Shown here: positions 7,518 to 14,873 of the stretch, piece after piece
Numbering within the stretch: the stretch's first letter is position 1
Layout: each line of letters begins with the position of its first letter
Assembly: GCA_026395855.1 (NCBI GenBank)
Contig: JAPLXX010000046.1
Coordinates: 1 to 36,192, forward strand
Length of the DNA stretch: 36,192 bases
Direction: 5' to 3'
Source of the DNA: Candidatus Pacearchaeota archaeon
GTDB lineage: Archaea > Nanobdellota > Nanobdellia > Pacearchaeales > GW2011-AR1
Position numbers and translations under genes: made by a program
Notes under the pieces: generated by a model
The model's database searches: none
Told to the model about the DNA's origin: nothing
Seen by the model: only the letters and a program-made list of their open reading frames with translations

Positions 7518-7714
7518 GCCCCCGTAGTTCAGAGGCCAAGAATGCAGCCCTCTCAAATGGCAATGCAGTTGACATTTGTTTTCCAAATGTCATTTTTCGT
7601 TGCCAGGAAATGCTTGAAGTTTAGCTCGATGAGAGAAAAACTTCTGTTCTCTTAGAACAAAGCAATTTCCAATAGGGAACGGCTGTGACCCGAGTTCGAA
7701 TCTCGGCGGGGGCG
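7518..7714 (+). tRNA. tRNA-Glu (CUC anticodon), intron-containing
   Basis: The exons are 7518-7555 and 7680-7714. The acceptor GCCCCCG (7518-7524) pairs with CGGGGGC (7707-7713), discriminator G7714. The D arm is GTTC...GAAT. The anticodon stem CAGCC (7545-7549) pairs with GGCTG (7681-7685) across the intron. The mature loop is C-T-C-T-C-A-C with anticodon CTC at 7552-7554. The T arm is CCGAG-TTCGAAT-CTCGG. The intron sits at the canonical 37/38 position. The boundary is set by a bulge-helix-bulge: CTCT (7550-7553) pairs with AGGG (7674-7677), with bulges CA^A and AA^C. Confidence 0.94.
7556..7679 (+). other. 124-nt structured intron of tRNA-Glu
   Basis: Archaeal tRNA introns are usually much shorter. 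This one folds almost completely. Domain 1: TGGCAA (7558-7563) pairs with TTGCCA (7600-7605), enclosing a perfect 9-bp hairpin, TGACATTTG (7570-7578) with CAAATGTCA (7584-7592). Domain 2: GGAAATGCTT (7606-7615) pairs with AAGCAATTTCC (7660-7670, one bulged A) and encloses two adjacent hairpins, GAAGTTT/AAACTTC (7616-7622/7638-7644) and TGTTCT/AGAACA (7645-7650/7654-7659), with no unpaired base at the three-way junction. The splicing endonuclease should release it as a discrete RNA. It contains no credible protein gene. Confidence 0.85.
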
Positions 7715-7719
7715 TGTGC

Positions 7720-7725
7720 TTTTTT
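7720..7725 (+). terminator. T-run terminator after tRNA-Glu
   Basis: Six T residues begin 6 nt after the discriminator base. Archaeal RNA polymerase terminates at such T-runs without needing a hairpin. Short, so only moderately supported. Confidence 0.4.
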
Positions 7726-7792
7726 AGTTGTAATTTAATATGTATATTCAACAACATAAACTCTTTTTAAACTGAATTCTATAACAATTAAA

Positions 7793-9232
7793 ATGGTAAA
7801 AGACAGAACAAAATATTCTTCAATGCTGGGAACTCGTTATGGAAAAGATATGAGTCCTATTTTTTCTGACGATTTTAAGTTTCGAGCATGGAGGCAATGC
7901 TGGATAGCTCTTGCAGAAGCCCAATGTGAGCTAGGCCTGGCAGGAGTCACTCCTCAGCAAGTTGCTCAGTTAAAACAATATGCAACAGAAATTAATTATG
8001 ATGTCGCTGAGGCAAAAGAAAGAGAAATAAGACACGATGTAATGTCTCATGTTTATGCATTTGGACAGCAATGTCCTGAGGCAAAAGGAATAATTCACGC
8101 AGGGGCAACTTCTTGTGATATTACAGATAATGCAGAATTGATACAAATATATGAGGCACTGGATCTTACAAGAAAAAAACTTGTAAATCTCCTTGGATTA
8201 TTTGGAAATTTTGCAAGGCAATACAGGGATTTGCCTATTTTAGCATTTACTCATTTTCAGGCAGCGCAGCCAACAACACTTGGAGAAAGAGCTGCAATGT
8301 GGGGCTATGCATTTACAATGGATTATGAACAAGTTAGAACTCTGCAGCAAAACAAAAGGCTTAGGGGATTAAAAGGAGCTACAGGAACTCAAGCAAGTTT
8401 TTTAGAGCTAGCTGAAGGAAATGAATTTCTTGTCATAGAATTAAACAAAAAATTTTTGGAAAAATTAGGCTATGATAAAGATTTTCCAATAACAAGCCAG
8501 ACATATCCTAGAAAATATGATTCTATGATTTTAGCAACATTAGCAGGAATTGGTGAATCCGCACATAAGTTTGGAACAGATATAAGATTAATGCAACATA
8601 GAAAAGAAATGGAAGAGCCTTTTGAAAAAGACCAAACAGGAAGTTCTGCAATGCCATATAAAAGAAATCCTATGAGGTCAGAAAGAATGTGTGGATTAGC
8701 AAGAAGTTTGCTTGCGCGTGAATTAGAATCAAGAATGACAGCTTCTGTTCAGTGGCTGGAAAGAACACTTGATGATTCTGCTCCAAGAAGAGATTATATT
8801 GCACAGGCATTTTGTGCAGTAGATGAAGTTTTGAATCTTGCAATGAACATAATGGAAAGACCTGTTGTCTTCCCAAGAATGATTAAAAGACATTTAGATT
8901 TAGAATTGCCTTTCATGGCAACAGAGAATATTATGATGACTGCTGTCAAAAAAGGAAAAGACAGGCAGGTAATCCATGAAGCAATAAGGGGAGTTTCCCA
9001 GGAAGCTGCAAGAAGAATAAAAGAAGAAGGAGATAATAATCATCTTTTGGAAATGCTGGCAGCAGACCCAAAAATAGGAATGACGAAAGCTGAATTAGAT
9101 GCTATCGTCGATGTAAGAAAATTCATAGGAAGAGCTCCTCAGGAAGCAGATGAATTTGTTGAAAAGATTGTTGAACCAATTCTGAACGAAGAAAAAGCCT
9201 GTCTTGGATTACATTCTAATGTTCAGGTATAA
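7793..9232 (+). CDS. purB: Adenylosuccinate lyase
   Basis: Fumarase/aspartase superfamily enzyme that removes fumarate from adenylosuccinate (to AMP) and from SAICAR. The 479-residue protein has RHDVMSHVYAF (about 81-91), the catalytic-region HAGATSCDITDN (about 102-113), THFQAAQPTTLGERAAMW, and the family signature SSAMPYKRNPMRSERM (about 284-299) with the mobile-loop serine. The length and the substrate loop resemble the eukaryotic-like long form. A TATA-like CTTTTTAAACT lies about 25-30 nt upstream of the ATG. purA follows 73 nt downstream: together they convert IMP to AMP. No other purine gene is nearby. Confidence 0.95.
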   Translation: MVKDRTKYSSMLGTRYGKDMSPIFSDDFKFRAWRQCWIALAEAQCELGLAGVTPQQVAQLKQYATEINYDVAEAKEREIRHDVMSHVYAFGQQCPEAKGIIHAGATSCDITDNAELIQIYEALDLTRKKLVNLLGLFGNFARQYRDLPILAFTHFQAAQPTTLGERAAMWGYAFTMDYEQVRTLQQNKRLRGLKGATGTQASFLELAEGNEFLVIELNKKFLEKLGYDKDFPITSQTYPRKYDSMILATLAGIGESAHKFGTDIRLMQHRKEMEEPFEKDQTGSSAMPYKRNPMRSERMCGLARSLLARELESRMTASVQWLERTLDDSAPRRDYIAQAFCAVDEVLNLAMNIMERPVVFPRMIKRHLDLELPFMATENIMMTAVKKGKDRQVIHEAIRGVSQEAARRIKEEGDNNHLLEMLAADPKIGMTKAELDAIVDVRKFIGRAPQEADEFVEKIVEPILNEEKACLGLHSNVQV

Positions 9233-9291
9233 GAAATTTTTAAAGAATTCCTTATCACAGGAATAATTAAAAACTATACTATTATTTATTT

Positions 9292-9297
9292 GGGGGG
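9292..9297 (+). promoter_or_regulatory. G-run upstream of purA (possible ribosome binding site)
   Basis: Six consecutive Gs end 8 nt before the purA ATG at 9306. A Shine-Dalgarno-like role is possible because purA is the second gene of a pair. The run is an imperfect anti-SD match, so support is weak. Confidence 0.3.
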
Positions 9298-9305
9298 CAA
9301 TTAAA

Positions 9306-10745
9306 ATGTCATTCAATGATTTGCTCAAAGGGGTGCAAATTATAGCAATAATTTGTAATCAGTGGGGGGACAGTGGAAAAGGAAAATTTTCAGATTATTT
9401 TGCTTCTCAATGGGCAGATGTTACAGCAAGAGGAACAGGTGGAAACAATGCAGGACATACTGTCATTGTAAATGGAAAAGAAAAAATTTTTCATTTGATT
9501 CCTGCAGGAATATTGTATGATTCCCTTGGAAAAATTACAATTCTTGGCAATGGAATGGTAATAGATATTTCTTCTTTAACTAAAGAAATTGATGAACTCA
9601 TTACAGGGGGGATTTCCTGTAACAATCTGATGATAAGCAAAGATGCAAATGTTATCATGCCATATCATATCCGCAGAGACCAAGCCAGAGATCAATCTCA
9701 AAAAGACGGAGGTATAGGTTCTACAGGAAGAGGTATAGGTCCATGCTATGCAGACAAAATTGCAAGAAGAGGTGTTTTCATAGCAGATTTGTTTGATAGG
9801 GAAAAATTAATAAAAAAAATTGAAAAAATAAAGAAAGATGGTATTTATCCAGAACAAGTTATAAACACAGATGAGATTATAGATATTTTAATGACTTTTA
9901 CTGAAAGAATCAGGCCATTTGTTAAAGATACTGTTTCTGAGATGCACAAATTTGTTAGAGAAGGTAAAAAAATCTTATTAGAAGGGGCGCAGGGCTTGCT
10001 ATTAAGTGTGGAAAATGGAACATATCCTTATGTTACGTCTTCTGATTGCTCCCTTAATGGAACAGCCAGCGGCGTTGGTTTATCTGCAAAAATGATTGAC
10101 TTGCCTTTGGGAATTGTTAAATTTCCTTTTATGACAAGGGTTGGCGGCGGAGCTTTTCCAACAGAACTTGGGGGCAAAAAATCTGAGGATTATTGTGCTG
10201 AAAAAGGACATGAAAAAGTTAATGAATTAATTCAATATGAAATACCTCACCAAATAATAGGCAGCGAGGTCATATACAATAAAGCTGATCTAAAAATATT
10301 AACAATGATAAATTCAAATGATGAATTTATTAGGGGCATTGGAATCAGGCTTGCTGCGGGAGAATATGGTGCAACAACAGGACGTCCAAGAAGAATAGGC
10401 TGGACAGATGCTGTCGCTGCCAGATATGCTGTCGGAATAAATGGTCCTTTAATAATTTTAACAAAACCAGATTCTTTGTCTGGCATAAATAATTTCAAAT
10501 TATGTTATGGTTATAAAAATGGAGATGCAACAACAGAAATTTTCTCCAGAGAAGACGAAGTTTTAAGAAAATCAGAACCTATTCTCAAAACATATGAAGG
10601 ATATGAAGATATAAGTGATATTCAGAATTATGACAACTTACCTGCAGGTTTAAAAGAAGCAATTGGAGATTTTGAGAGGTTTACAGGCGGCAAAGTTGTT
10701 ATTGTCTCCACAGGCTCTGCAAGTGAGAATACGATTGTAAGATAA
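9306..10745 (+). CDS. purA: Adenylosuccinate synthetase
   Basis: GTP-dependent ligation of aspartate to IMP, the first committed step to AMP. The P-loop region is NQWGDSGKGKFSD: the catalytic Asp (D22) is kept but the usual Glu of GDEGKG is Ser (S23). GTGGNNAGHTVIVNGK (about 39-54) holds the catalytic His. Next come QKDGGIGSTGRGIGPCYADK (the IMP loop), EGAQGLLLSVENGTYPYVTSS, and the RPRRIGWTDAVAARYA region. TKPDSLSG contains the guanine-recognising KxD. At 479 residues it is somewhat longer than the bacterial enzyme. It is paired with purB upstream. The Asp argues against a phage-type PurZ (aminoadenine) enzyme. Confidence 0.94.
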   Translation: MSFNDLLKGVQIIAIICNQWGDSGKGKFSDYFASQWADVTARGTGGNNAGHTVIVNGKEKIFHLIPAGILYDSLGKITILGNGMVIDISSLTKEIDELITGGISCNNLMISKDANVIMPYHIRRDQARDQSQKDGGIGSTGRGIGPCYADKIARRGVFIADLFDREKLIKKIEKIKKDGIYPEQVINTDEIIDILMTFTERIRPFVKDTVSEMHKFVREGKKILLEGAQGLLLSVENGTYPYVTSSDCSLNGTASGVGLSAKMIDLPLGIVKFPFMTRVGGGAFPTELGGKKSEDYCAEKGHEKVNELIQYEIPHQIIGSEVIYNKADLKILTMINSNDEFIRGIGIRLAAGEYGATTGRPRRIGWTDAVAARYAVGINGPLIILTKPDSLSGINNFKLCYGYKNGDATTEIFSREDEVLRKSEPILKTYEGYEDISDIQNYDNLPAGLKEAIGDFERFTGGKVVIVSTGSASENTIVR

Positions 10746-10774
10746 TTTATAACTTCTTAGCTTTATCCTAAAAA

Positions 10775-10990
10775 ATGAAAAACGATGAATGTATAATTTA
10801 TTTTATAACAAAAAGAGGAAGCAAACAAATTTGGTATAAAGATAAATATGGATGGAAGCAGAAGAGTGGGAAAGGCATTATAAGAAAAGTAACAGCAGAA
10901 CAATTTTTATCTCATCTATTGCCTGCTCTGACAGAAGAATACAAAGATAAAGTGAGTATTAATGTTAAAAGATTAAAAAAGGAAAAATGA
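10775..10990 (+). CDS. Hypothetical protein, 71 aa, coupled to nth
   Basis: Not recognised. Small and basic, with FITKRGSKQIWYKDKYGWKQ suggesting a beta-hairpin start and a helical KVTAEQFLSHLLPALTEEYKDK part; it ends KRLKKEK. Its TGA stop overlaps the nth ATG in an ATGA junction (10987-10990), so translation is coupled. A role alongside endonuclease III is only an inference from this. It starts 29 nt after purA. Confidence 0.7.
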   Translation: MKNDECIIYFITKRGSKQIWYKDKYGWKQKSGKGIIRKVTAEQFLSHLLPALTEEYKDKVSINVKRLKKEK

Positions 10991-11652
10991 ATAAATACCA
11001 AAAAGAAGAAAATATTTCAAAAGTAATGGACACTCTTGCCCAGCACTTCAACTACAAAGAGCGCACAACATTAAACAGGATGAGAAAAAAACCAAATGCC
11101 TTCAAAGTCCTAATTGCTTGTCTGCTTTCTCTAAGAACACAGGATAAAAATACTGAAAAAGCATCAAACCAGCTTTTTGCAGTCGCAGACACGCCTGAAA
11201 AAATCATTAAACTTCCTATGAAAAAATTAGAAAAGCTAATTTTCTCCTCTGGTCATTATAAAAAGAAAGCCAGAACCTTAAAGCATGTTTCAAAAATAAT
11301 TCTTGAAGAATTTCATGGAAAAGTTCCCAATACAAGAGAAGAGCTTATGAGTATTAAAGGCATTGGTCCAAAAACAGCAAATATTGTTCTTGCTTTTGCT
11401 TATGGAAAAGAAGTTTTGCCTATTGACACTCACTGCCACAGAATTCCAAACCGTTTAGGCTGGGTAAAAACAAAAACACCAGAACAAACAGAAGCAGAGC
11501 TTGAAAAAATTCTTCCGAGAAAATACTGGCCGGAATTTAATGCTTTGTTCGTCCTTTTTGGGCAAACTATATGCCAACCAATCTCGCCCAGATGCTCTCA
11601 GTGCCCTGTTCGAAAATACTGCCCAAGAATAGGAGTTATAAGAAGTAGATAG
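10987..11652 (+). CDS. nth: Endonuclease III (DNA glycosylase/AP lyase)
   Basis: A base-excision repair enzyme removing oxidised pyrimidines. 221 residues, normal length. The helix-hairpin-helix MSIKGIGPKTANIVLAF lies at about 121-137 with catalytic Lys129; the catalytic Asp147 sits in PIDTHCHRIPNRLGW. A C-terminal 4Fe-4S loop has C196-x6-C203-x2-C206-x5-C212. LLSLRTQDKNTEKA matches the conserved early LSxQTxD region, with R in place of the usual A or S. Its start overlaps the preceding small gene by 4 nt. Confidence 0.96.
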   Translation: MNKYQKEENISKVMDTLAQHFNYKERTTLNRMRKKPNAFKVLIACLLSLRTQDKNTEKASNQLFAVADTPEKIIKLPMKKLEKLIFSSGHYKKKARTLKHVSKIILEEFHGKVPNTREELMSIKGIGPKTANIVLAFAYGKEVLPIDTHCHRIPNRLGWVKTKTPEQTEAELEKILPRKYWPEFNALFVLFGQTICQPISPRCSQCPVRKYCPRIGVIRSR

Positions 11653-11682
11653 CTTTAAAAATAAATTTTTCTAAGTTCTATT

Positions 11683-11799
11683 ATGAAGAGAAGCTCAAGA
11701 CGCTGGAAAAAGAAAGGCCAGATGAGATGGAAATGGCAGAGAAAACGCCTTAGAAAAGAAAAGCACAAAAGAAAAGCAAGAAGAGCGAGATCTGTATAG
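11683..11799 (+). CDS. rpl41e: Ribosomal protein eL41
   Basis: A tiny, extremely basic protein: 38 residues from ATG 11683, or 25 from the internal ATG 11722. The last 25 (MRWKWQRKRLRK, then EKHKRKARRARSV) match the single-helix eL41 of the large subunit, which bridges to the small subunit, in length and in the MRWKW start. A TATA (GCTTTAAAAATAAA, about 11651-11664) places the transcript start at or near ATG 11683, favouring the 13-residue extension (MKRSSRRWKKKGQ); the internal start would give the canonical size. It is easily missed because of its length. Confidence 0.85.
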   Translation: MKRSSRRWKKKGQMRWKWQRKRLRKEKHKRKARRARSV

Positions 11800-11919
11800 T
11801 TCTGCAAATAATTTTATAAATAAAATTCTTAGAGCAAGAAGTGTATAAGTATATTTCTTGATATAATAATCTATAAAAGTATTCCTTTTTGAGATAAAAT
11901 AGGAGAATAGATACTTCAA

Positions 11920-12300
11920 ATGGAGATAGACTGGCTTAAAAAAACCAAAGTTGAAATAGATGAATCAATAGGATTTATTGTAAATGAAGCAGGGGGATTG
12001 GGCTATAACAATGCAAAAAGAACAGAGCTTTCTGATAGAATATCTGTCCTATGCAAATTCTATGCAGGCGTGGAAAAAGAATTATTGGCAGTTTTGGAAG
12101 CTGCTGCAAAAAAAGGGGCAGGAACATTGGAAGAATATGTAGAAATATCAGAAAAGCGTTATCATGGAGGAAGTGGCGGCGACGGGCTAATTTTCTATAA
12201 CGGGCTGCATCATCTTCAGGAGAAAGCCCATAATTACATGCTTATTAAATCCAGAGATTTTTTCAGGAATTGCTTCAGGAAAATAAAATCAATAAAATAA
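11920..12300 (+). CDS. Hypothetical helical protein, 126 aa
   Basis: I do not recognise this protein. It is predicted helical, with LSDRISVLCKFYAGVEKELLAV and LEAAAKKGAGTLEEYVEISEKR, a Gly-rich linker (HGGSGGDG, about 87-94) and a His-containing FYNGLHHLQEKAHNYM. The C-terminus is basic (KSRDFFRNCFRKIKSIK). There is no signal or membrane segment. It lies between eL41 and rfcS with gaps of about 120 and 100 nt, so it is probably its own transcript. Confidence 0.65.
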   Translation: MEIDWLKKTKVEIDESIGFIVNEAGGLGYNNAKRTELSDRISVLCKFYAGVEKELLAVLEAAAKKGAGTLEEYVEISEKRYHGGSGGDGLIFYNGLHHLQEKAHNYMLIKSRDFFRNCFRKIKSIK

Positions 12301-12308
12301 TCACAACA

Positions 12309-12319
12309 ATATTTATAAG
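12309..12319 (+). promoter_or_regulatory. TATA box of rfcS
   Basis: ATATTTATAAG lies about 88 nt before the rfcS ATG, so unlike most genes here rfcS should have a 5' untranslated leader of roughly 60 nt, which holds the repeats at 12348-12393. Confidence 0.55.
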
Positions 12320-12347
12320 CCAAAGTTTCTTAAAATATTCACGCCTA

Positions 12348-12393
12348 GCGTCAAAGGCCAAATTGACGCGTCAAAGTAAAATTTGACAAATTT
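12348..12393 (+). promoter_or_regulatory. Tandem inverted repeats / hairpins in the rfcS leader
   Basis: Two copies of GTCAA-AG-N6-TTGAC (12350-12367 and 12370-12387) repeat with a 20-nt period. The centre is a perfect palindrome, TTGACGCGTCAA (12363-12374). As RNA they form hairpins GCGTCAA/TTGACGC (12348-12354/12363-12369) and GTCAAA/TTTGAC (12370-12375/12382-12387). A third, AAATTT-GAC-AAATTT (12379-12393), excludes the second. Either a double operator or a structured leader just before the start codon at 12403. Confidence 0.6.
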
Positions 12394-12402
12394 AAAAATA
12401 AA

Positions 12403-13362
12403 ATGGCTTCTGAAATCTGGACAGAAAAGTATCGCCCGTCAAAATTCTCAGAGATTGTAGGTCAGGATAATATAGTCAAAAAAGTTGAATCTCTTACAGC
12501 TTCTCTTAATGTTCCTCATCTTTTGCTTGCAGGTCCTGCTGGAACAGGAAAATCCACTCTTGCCCTGATAATTGTAAAAGAGCTTTTTGGAAAAAACTGG
12601 AGAGAAAGCTATCTTGAGCTTAATGCTTCTGATGAAAGAGGAATTAATGTTGTAAGGGAAAAAGTAAAAAACTTTGCCAGGACAAAATCTCTGGGAAATG
12701 TGCCGTTTAAGATAATTTTCCTTGATGAAGCAGATGCATTGACACCTGAAGCTCAGCAGGCTCTTAGAAGAACAATGGAGAATTATTCTGCAACCTGCAG
12801 ATTTGTCTTGTCCTGCAACTATTCAAGCAAAATTATAGATCCTATACAATCCAGGTGCGCTATTTTCAGATTCAAGCTTATGGAGAAGAAAGACATAGAT
12901 AAAATTATTAATAAAATTGCAGAAGGAGAGAAATTAACCATTGCGCCAGAAGCTCTTGAATTAATATATGAAGGAAGCGAAGGAGACTGCAGAAGATGCA
13001 TTAACATTCTTCAGTCAACAGCATCAATTTCCCCATTAATAAATTATGACTTGGTTTCAACAATAATTTCAAATGCAAAGCCAAAAGATATTCGGGTTGT
13101 TCTTGATTATGCAATCTCTGGAGATTTCCAGAAAGCAAGAGAAAAGCTTCTTGATGTGATGCTAAAAGAAAGCATCTCTGGGCAGGATGTTATAAAATCA
13201 ATCCAGAAAGAAGTCTGGAATCTTCCTGTAGAGCCAGAAGTAAAAGTAAAGCTCACAGAAAAAACAGGAGAGGCAGAGTTCAGAATTGTTGAAGGCTCAG
13301 ACCCTTTTATTCAGCTGCAAAGTCTTCTTGCAAGTTTTGTTCTTGCGGGCTTGGGGCTGTAA
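12403..13362 (+). CDS. rfcS: Replication factor C small subunit (clamp loader)
   Basis: AAA+ subunit of the RFC complex that loads PCNA onto primer-template junctions. 319 residues, normal for archaeal RfcS. The RFC box II start is WTEKYRPSKFSEIVGQ; Walker A GPAGTGKS (44-51); Walker B FLDEADAL (106-113); LSCNYSSKIIDPIQSRC includes sensor 1 and the arginine-finger SRC (150-152); sensor 2 is GDCRRCINILQ. A C-terminal collar domain follows. It is followed by a small gene and rfcL, keeping the clamp loader subunits together. Confidence 0.96.
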   Translation: MASEIWTEKYRPSKFSEIVGQDNIVKKVESLTASLNVPHLLLAGPAGTGKSTLALIIVKELFGKNWRESYLELNASDERGINVVREKVKNFARTKSLGNVPFKIIFLDEADALTPEAQQALRRTMENYSATCRFVLSCNYSSKIIDPIQSRCAIFRFKLMEKKDIDKIINKIAEGEKLTIAPEALELIYEGSEGDCRRCINILQSTASISPLINYDLVSTIISNAKPKDIRVVLDYAISGDFQKAREKLLDVMLKESISGQDVIKSIQKEVWNLPVEPEVKVKLTEKTGEAEFRIVEGSDPFIQLQSLLASFVLAGLGL

Positions 13363-13369
13363 AAAGAAA

Positions 13370-13672
13370 ATGAAATTAATTTATACAGCATATCCTGAGG
13401 AATATGCTTATTTTAGAAGCCATATTTTTAAATATGTTTTAGAACATAAATGTGTCCCTTTGGGGCCTATGGATGATTGGTTAAGCGGTTTTATTAAAAA
13501 TAGTGTTCTTGAAAATGCAAGTTTAGACTTAGTAAGCAGATGCGATGGTCTATGGGTTTTTGGTAACCCTGCTGATGAAATTTCGGGAATTATGAGAGTA
13601 GCAGAAGAACTAAATAAACCAATTAAGCGTTTCTTAATAATTGATAGTAAAGAAATAAGAGAGGAAAAATGA
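13370..13672 (+). CDS. Nucleoside 2-deoxyribosyltransferase-like (DUF4406-type) protein, 100 aa
   Basis: The frame is open further upstream within rfcS, but ATG 13370, 7 nt after the rfcS stop, gives the best start (MKLIYTAYPEEYAYFRS). The pattern YTAYP, then FKYVLEHKCVPLGPMDDW, RCDGLWVFGNPADEISGIMRVAEEL and a closing beta-strand match small Rossmann-like nucleoside 2-deoxyribosyltransferase relatives, where the Asp of the D-x-L-W-V-F-G strand and the late Glu are near the active site. The activity is not proven. Its TGA overlaps the rfcL ATG (ATGA, 13669-13672), so it is translationally coupled to rfcL. An unusual guest between clamp-loader genes. Confidence 0.75.
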   Translation: MKLIYTAYPEEYAYFRSHIFKYVLEHKCVPLGPMDDWLSGFIKNSVLENASLDLVSRCDGLWVFGNPADEISGIMRVAEELNKPIKRFLIIDSKEIREEK

Positions 13673-14865
13673 ATACCACTGCAATAAACTGGACAGAAAA
13701 ATACCGCCCGAAAAACTTTATAGACATTGAGGGGCAAAGCCAGGCGATTTTTCTGCTGAAAGATTTTTTGAAAAAATTCGGAAGCGAAAACAAAGCTGTT
13801 ATTATCCACGGTCCGCCCGGAACAGGAAAAACTTCTCTTGCTTATGCTGCTGCAAATGAAAACAAGGCAGAGCTTTTTGAATTAAATGCTTCTGACCTGA
13901 GAAATCGTGAAAAATTAAGGGAGATATTAAGGCCTGCAACAGAGCAAAGGTCTCTGACAAAAGAAAACAAAATAATTCTTGTTGATGAAGTAGACGGCAT
14001 TTCTGAAACAGATCGCGGCGGACTTCTGGAGCTTCTTGCTCTGGTTGAATCGTCTTCATATCCCCTAATAATAACTGCAAATGACATCTGGGACAGAAAA
14101 TTCACAGCATTAAGAAAAAAATCAGAATTAATACAATTAAAAGAAATAGATTACAAAACAATAAAAAATGTTTTAGTGTCTCTTTTGAGAAAAGAGAAGA
14201 AATTTCTTGACAATGATGTTCTGACAAATATTTCTATAAAGGCCCGCGGAGATTTGCGGGCAGCTATAAATGATTTGCAAATAGCATCTGGAATGAAAGA
14301 CCCTTCGCAGATAATTGTTGATGAAAGAAACAAGGAAATGGATATTTTCTCTGCATTGAGAATGATATTCAAAGGAAAGCCTACAGAAAGCATGCTGCAG
14401 ATTTTTGATTCTGTCAAAATGCCTATAGATGAAATAATGCTCTGGGTAGAGGAAAATATTCCTGCAGAATATTCTGGAGTAGAGCTGGCAAAAGCAATTG
14501 ATGCATTAAGCAAAGTTGACATATTCAAAAGAAGAATTTACCGCCAGCAATACTGGCGTTTTCTTGTTTATGAAAACGCTTTGCTAAGCTATGGAATTTC
14601 AAGCGCGAAAAAAAATGTCAAAACAGGATTTACAAGCTATAAGAAACCAACCAGAATCCTGAAAATCTGGCTGAACAACCAGAAAAATGAAAAAAAGAAA
14701 TCAATAGCAATAAAATACGCGCAGTATTCCCATGTCGGAGAAAAAAGAGCAATGGCAGAATTTTCCCTGATAAAGCCTTTTCTTAAAAATTCAGGAGTTC
14801 AGAAAGAATTGAAGCTAAATGAAGAAGAAGTTGAATATCTGAATAGAGTTGAACAAAGTGCATAA
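13669..14865 (+). CDS. rfcL: Replication factor C large subunit
   Basis: AAA+ large subunit of the clamp loader. 398 residues, on the short side for RfcL (often 400-500), lacking a long charged tail. It begins WTEKYRPKNFIDIEGQ; Walker A GPPGTGKT (48-55); ELFELNASDLRNRE; Walker B LVDEVDG (104-110); sensor 1 ITANDIW. ARGDLRAAINDLQ is sensor 2. The C-terminus (LNEEEVEYLNRVEQSA) has no obvious PIP box. It acts with RfcS at 12403. Confidence 0.95.
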   Translation: MNTTAINWTEKYRPKNFIDIEGQSQAIFLLKDFLKKFGSENKAVIIHGPPGTGKTSLAYAAANENKAELFELNASDLRNREKLREILRPATEQRSLTKENKIILVDEVDGISETDRGGLLELLALVESSSYPLIITANDIWDRKFTALRKKSELIQLKEIDYKTIKNVLVSLLRKEKKFLDNDVLTNISIKARGDLRAAINDLQIASGMKDPSQIIVDERNKEMDIFSALRMIFKGKPTESMLQIFDSVKMPIDEIMLWVEENIPAEYSGVELAKAIDALSKVDIFKRRIYRQQYWRFLVYENALLSYGISSAKKNVKTGFTSYKKPTRILKIWLNNQKNEKKKSIAIKYAQYSHVGEKRAMAEFSLIKPFLKNSGVQKELKLNEEEVEYLNRVEQSA

Positions 14866-14873
14866 AAGAATTT

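Noticed and set aside
7556..7679. Box C/D guide RNA in the tRNA-Glu intron
   Set aside because: CGATGAG at 7627-7633 is only a weak C-box match and no D box (CTGA) lies at a suitable place.
9306..10745. purA as a phage-type PurZ (2-aminoadenine pathway)
   Set aside because: The catalytic Asp of the P-loop is kept, and no DatZ-like or other Z-genome genes are present; purB is adjacent as in ordinary AMP synthesis.
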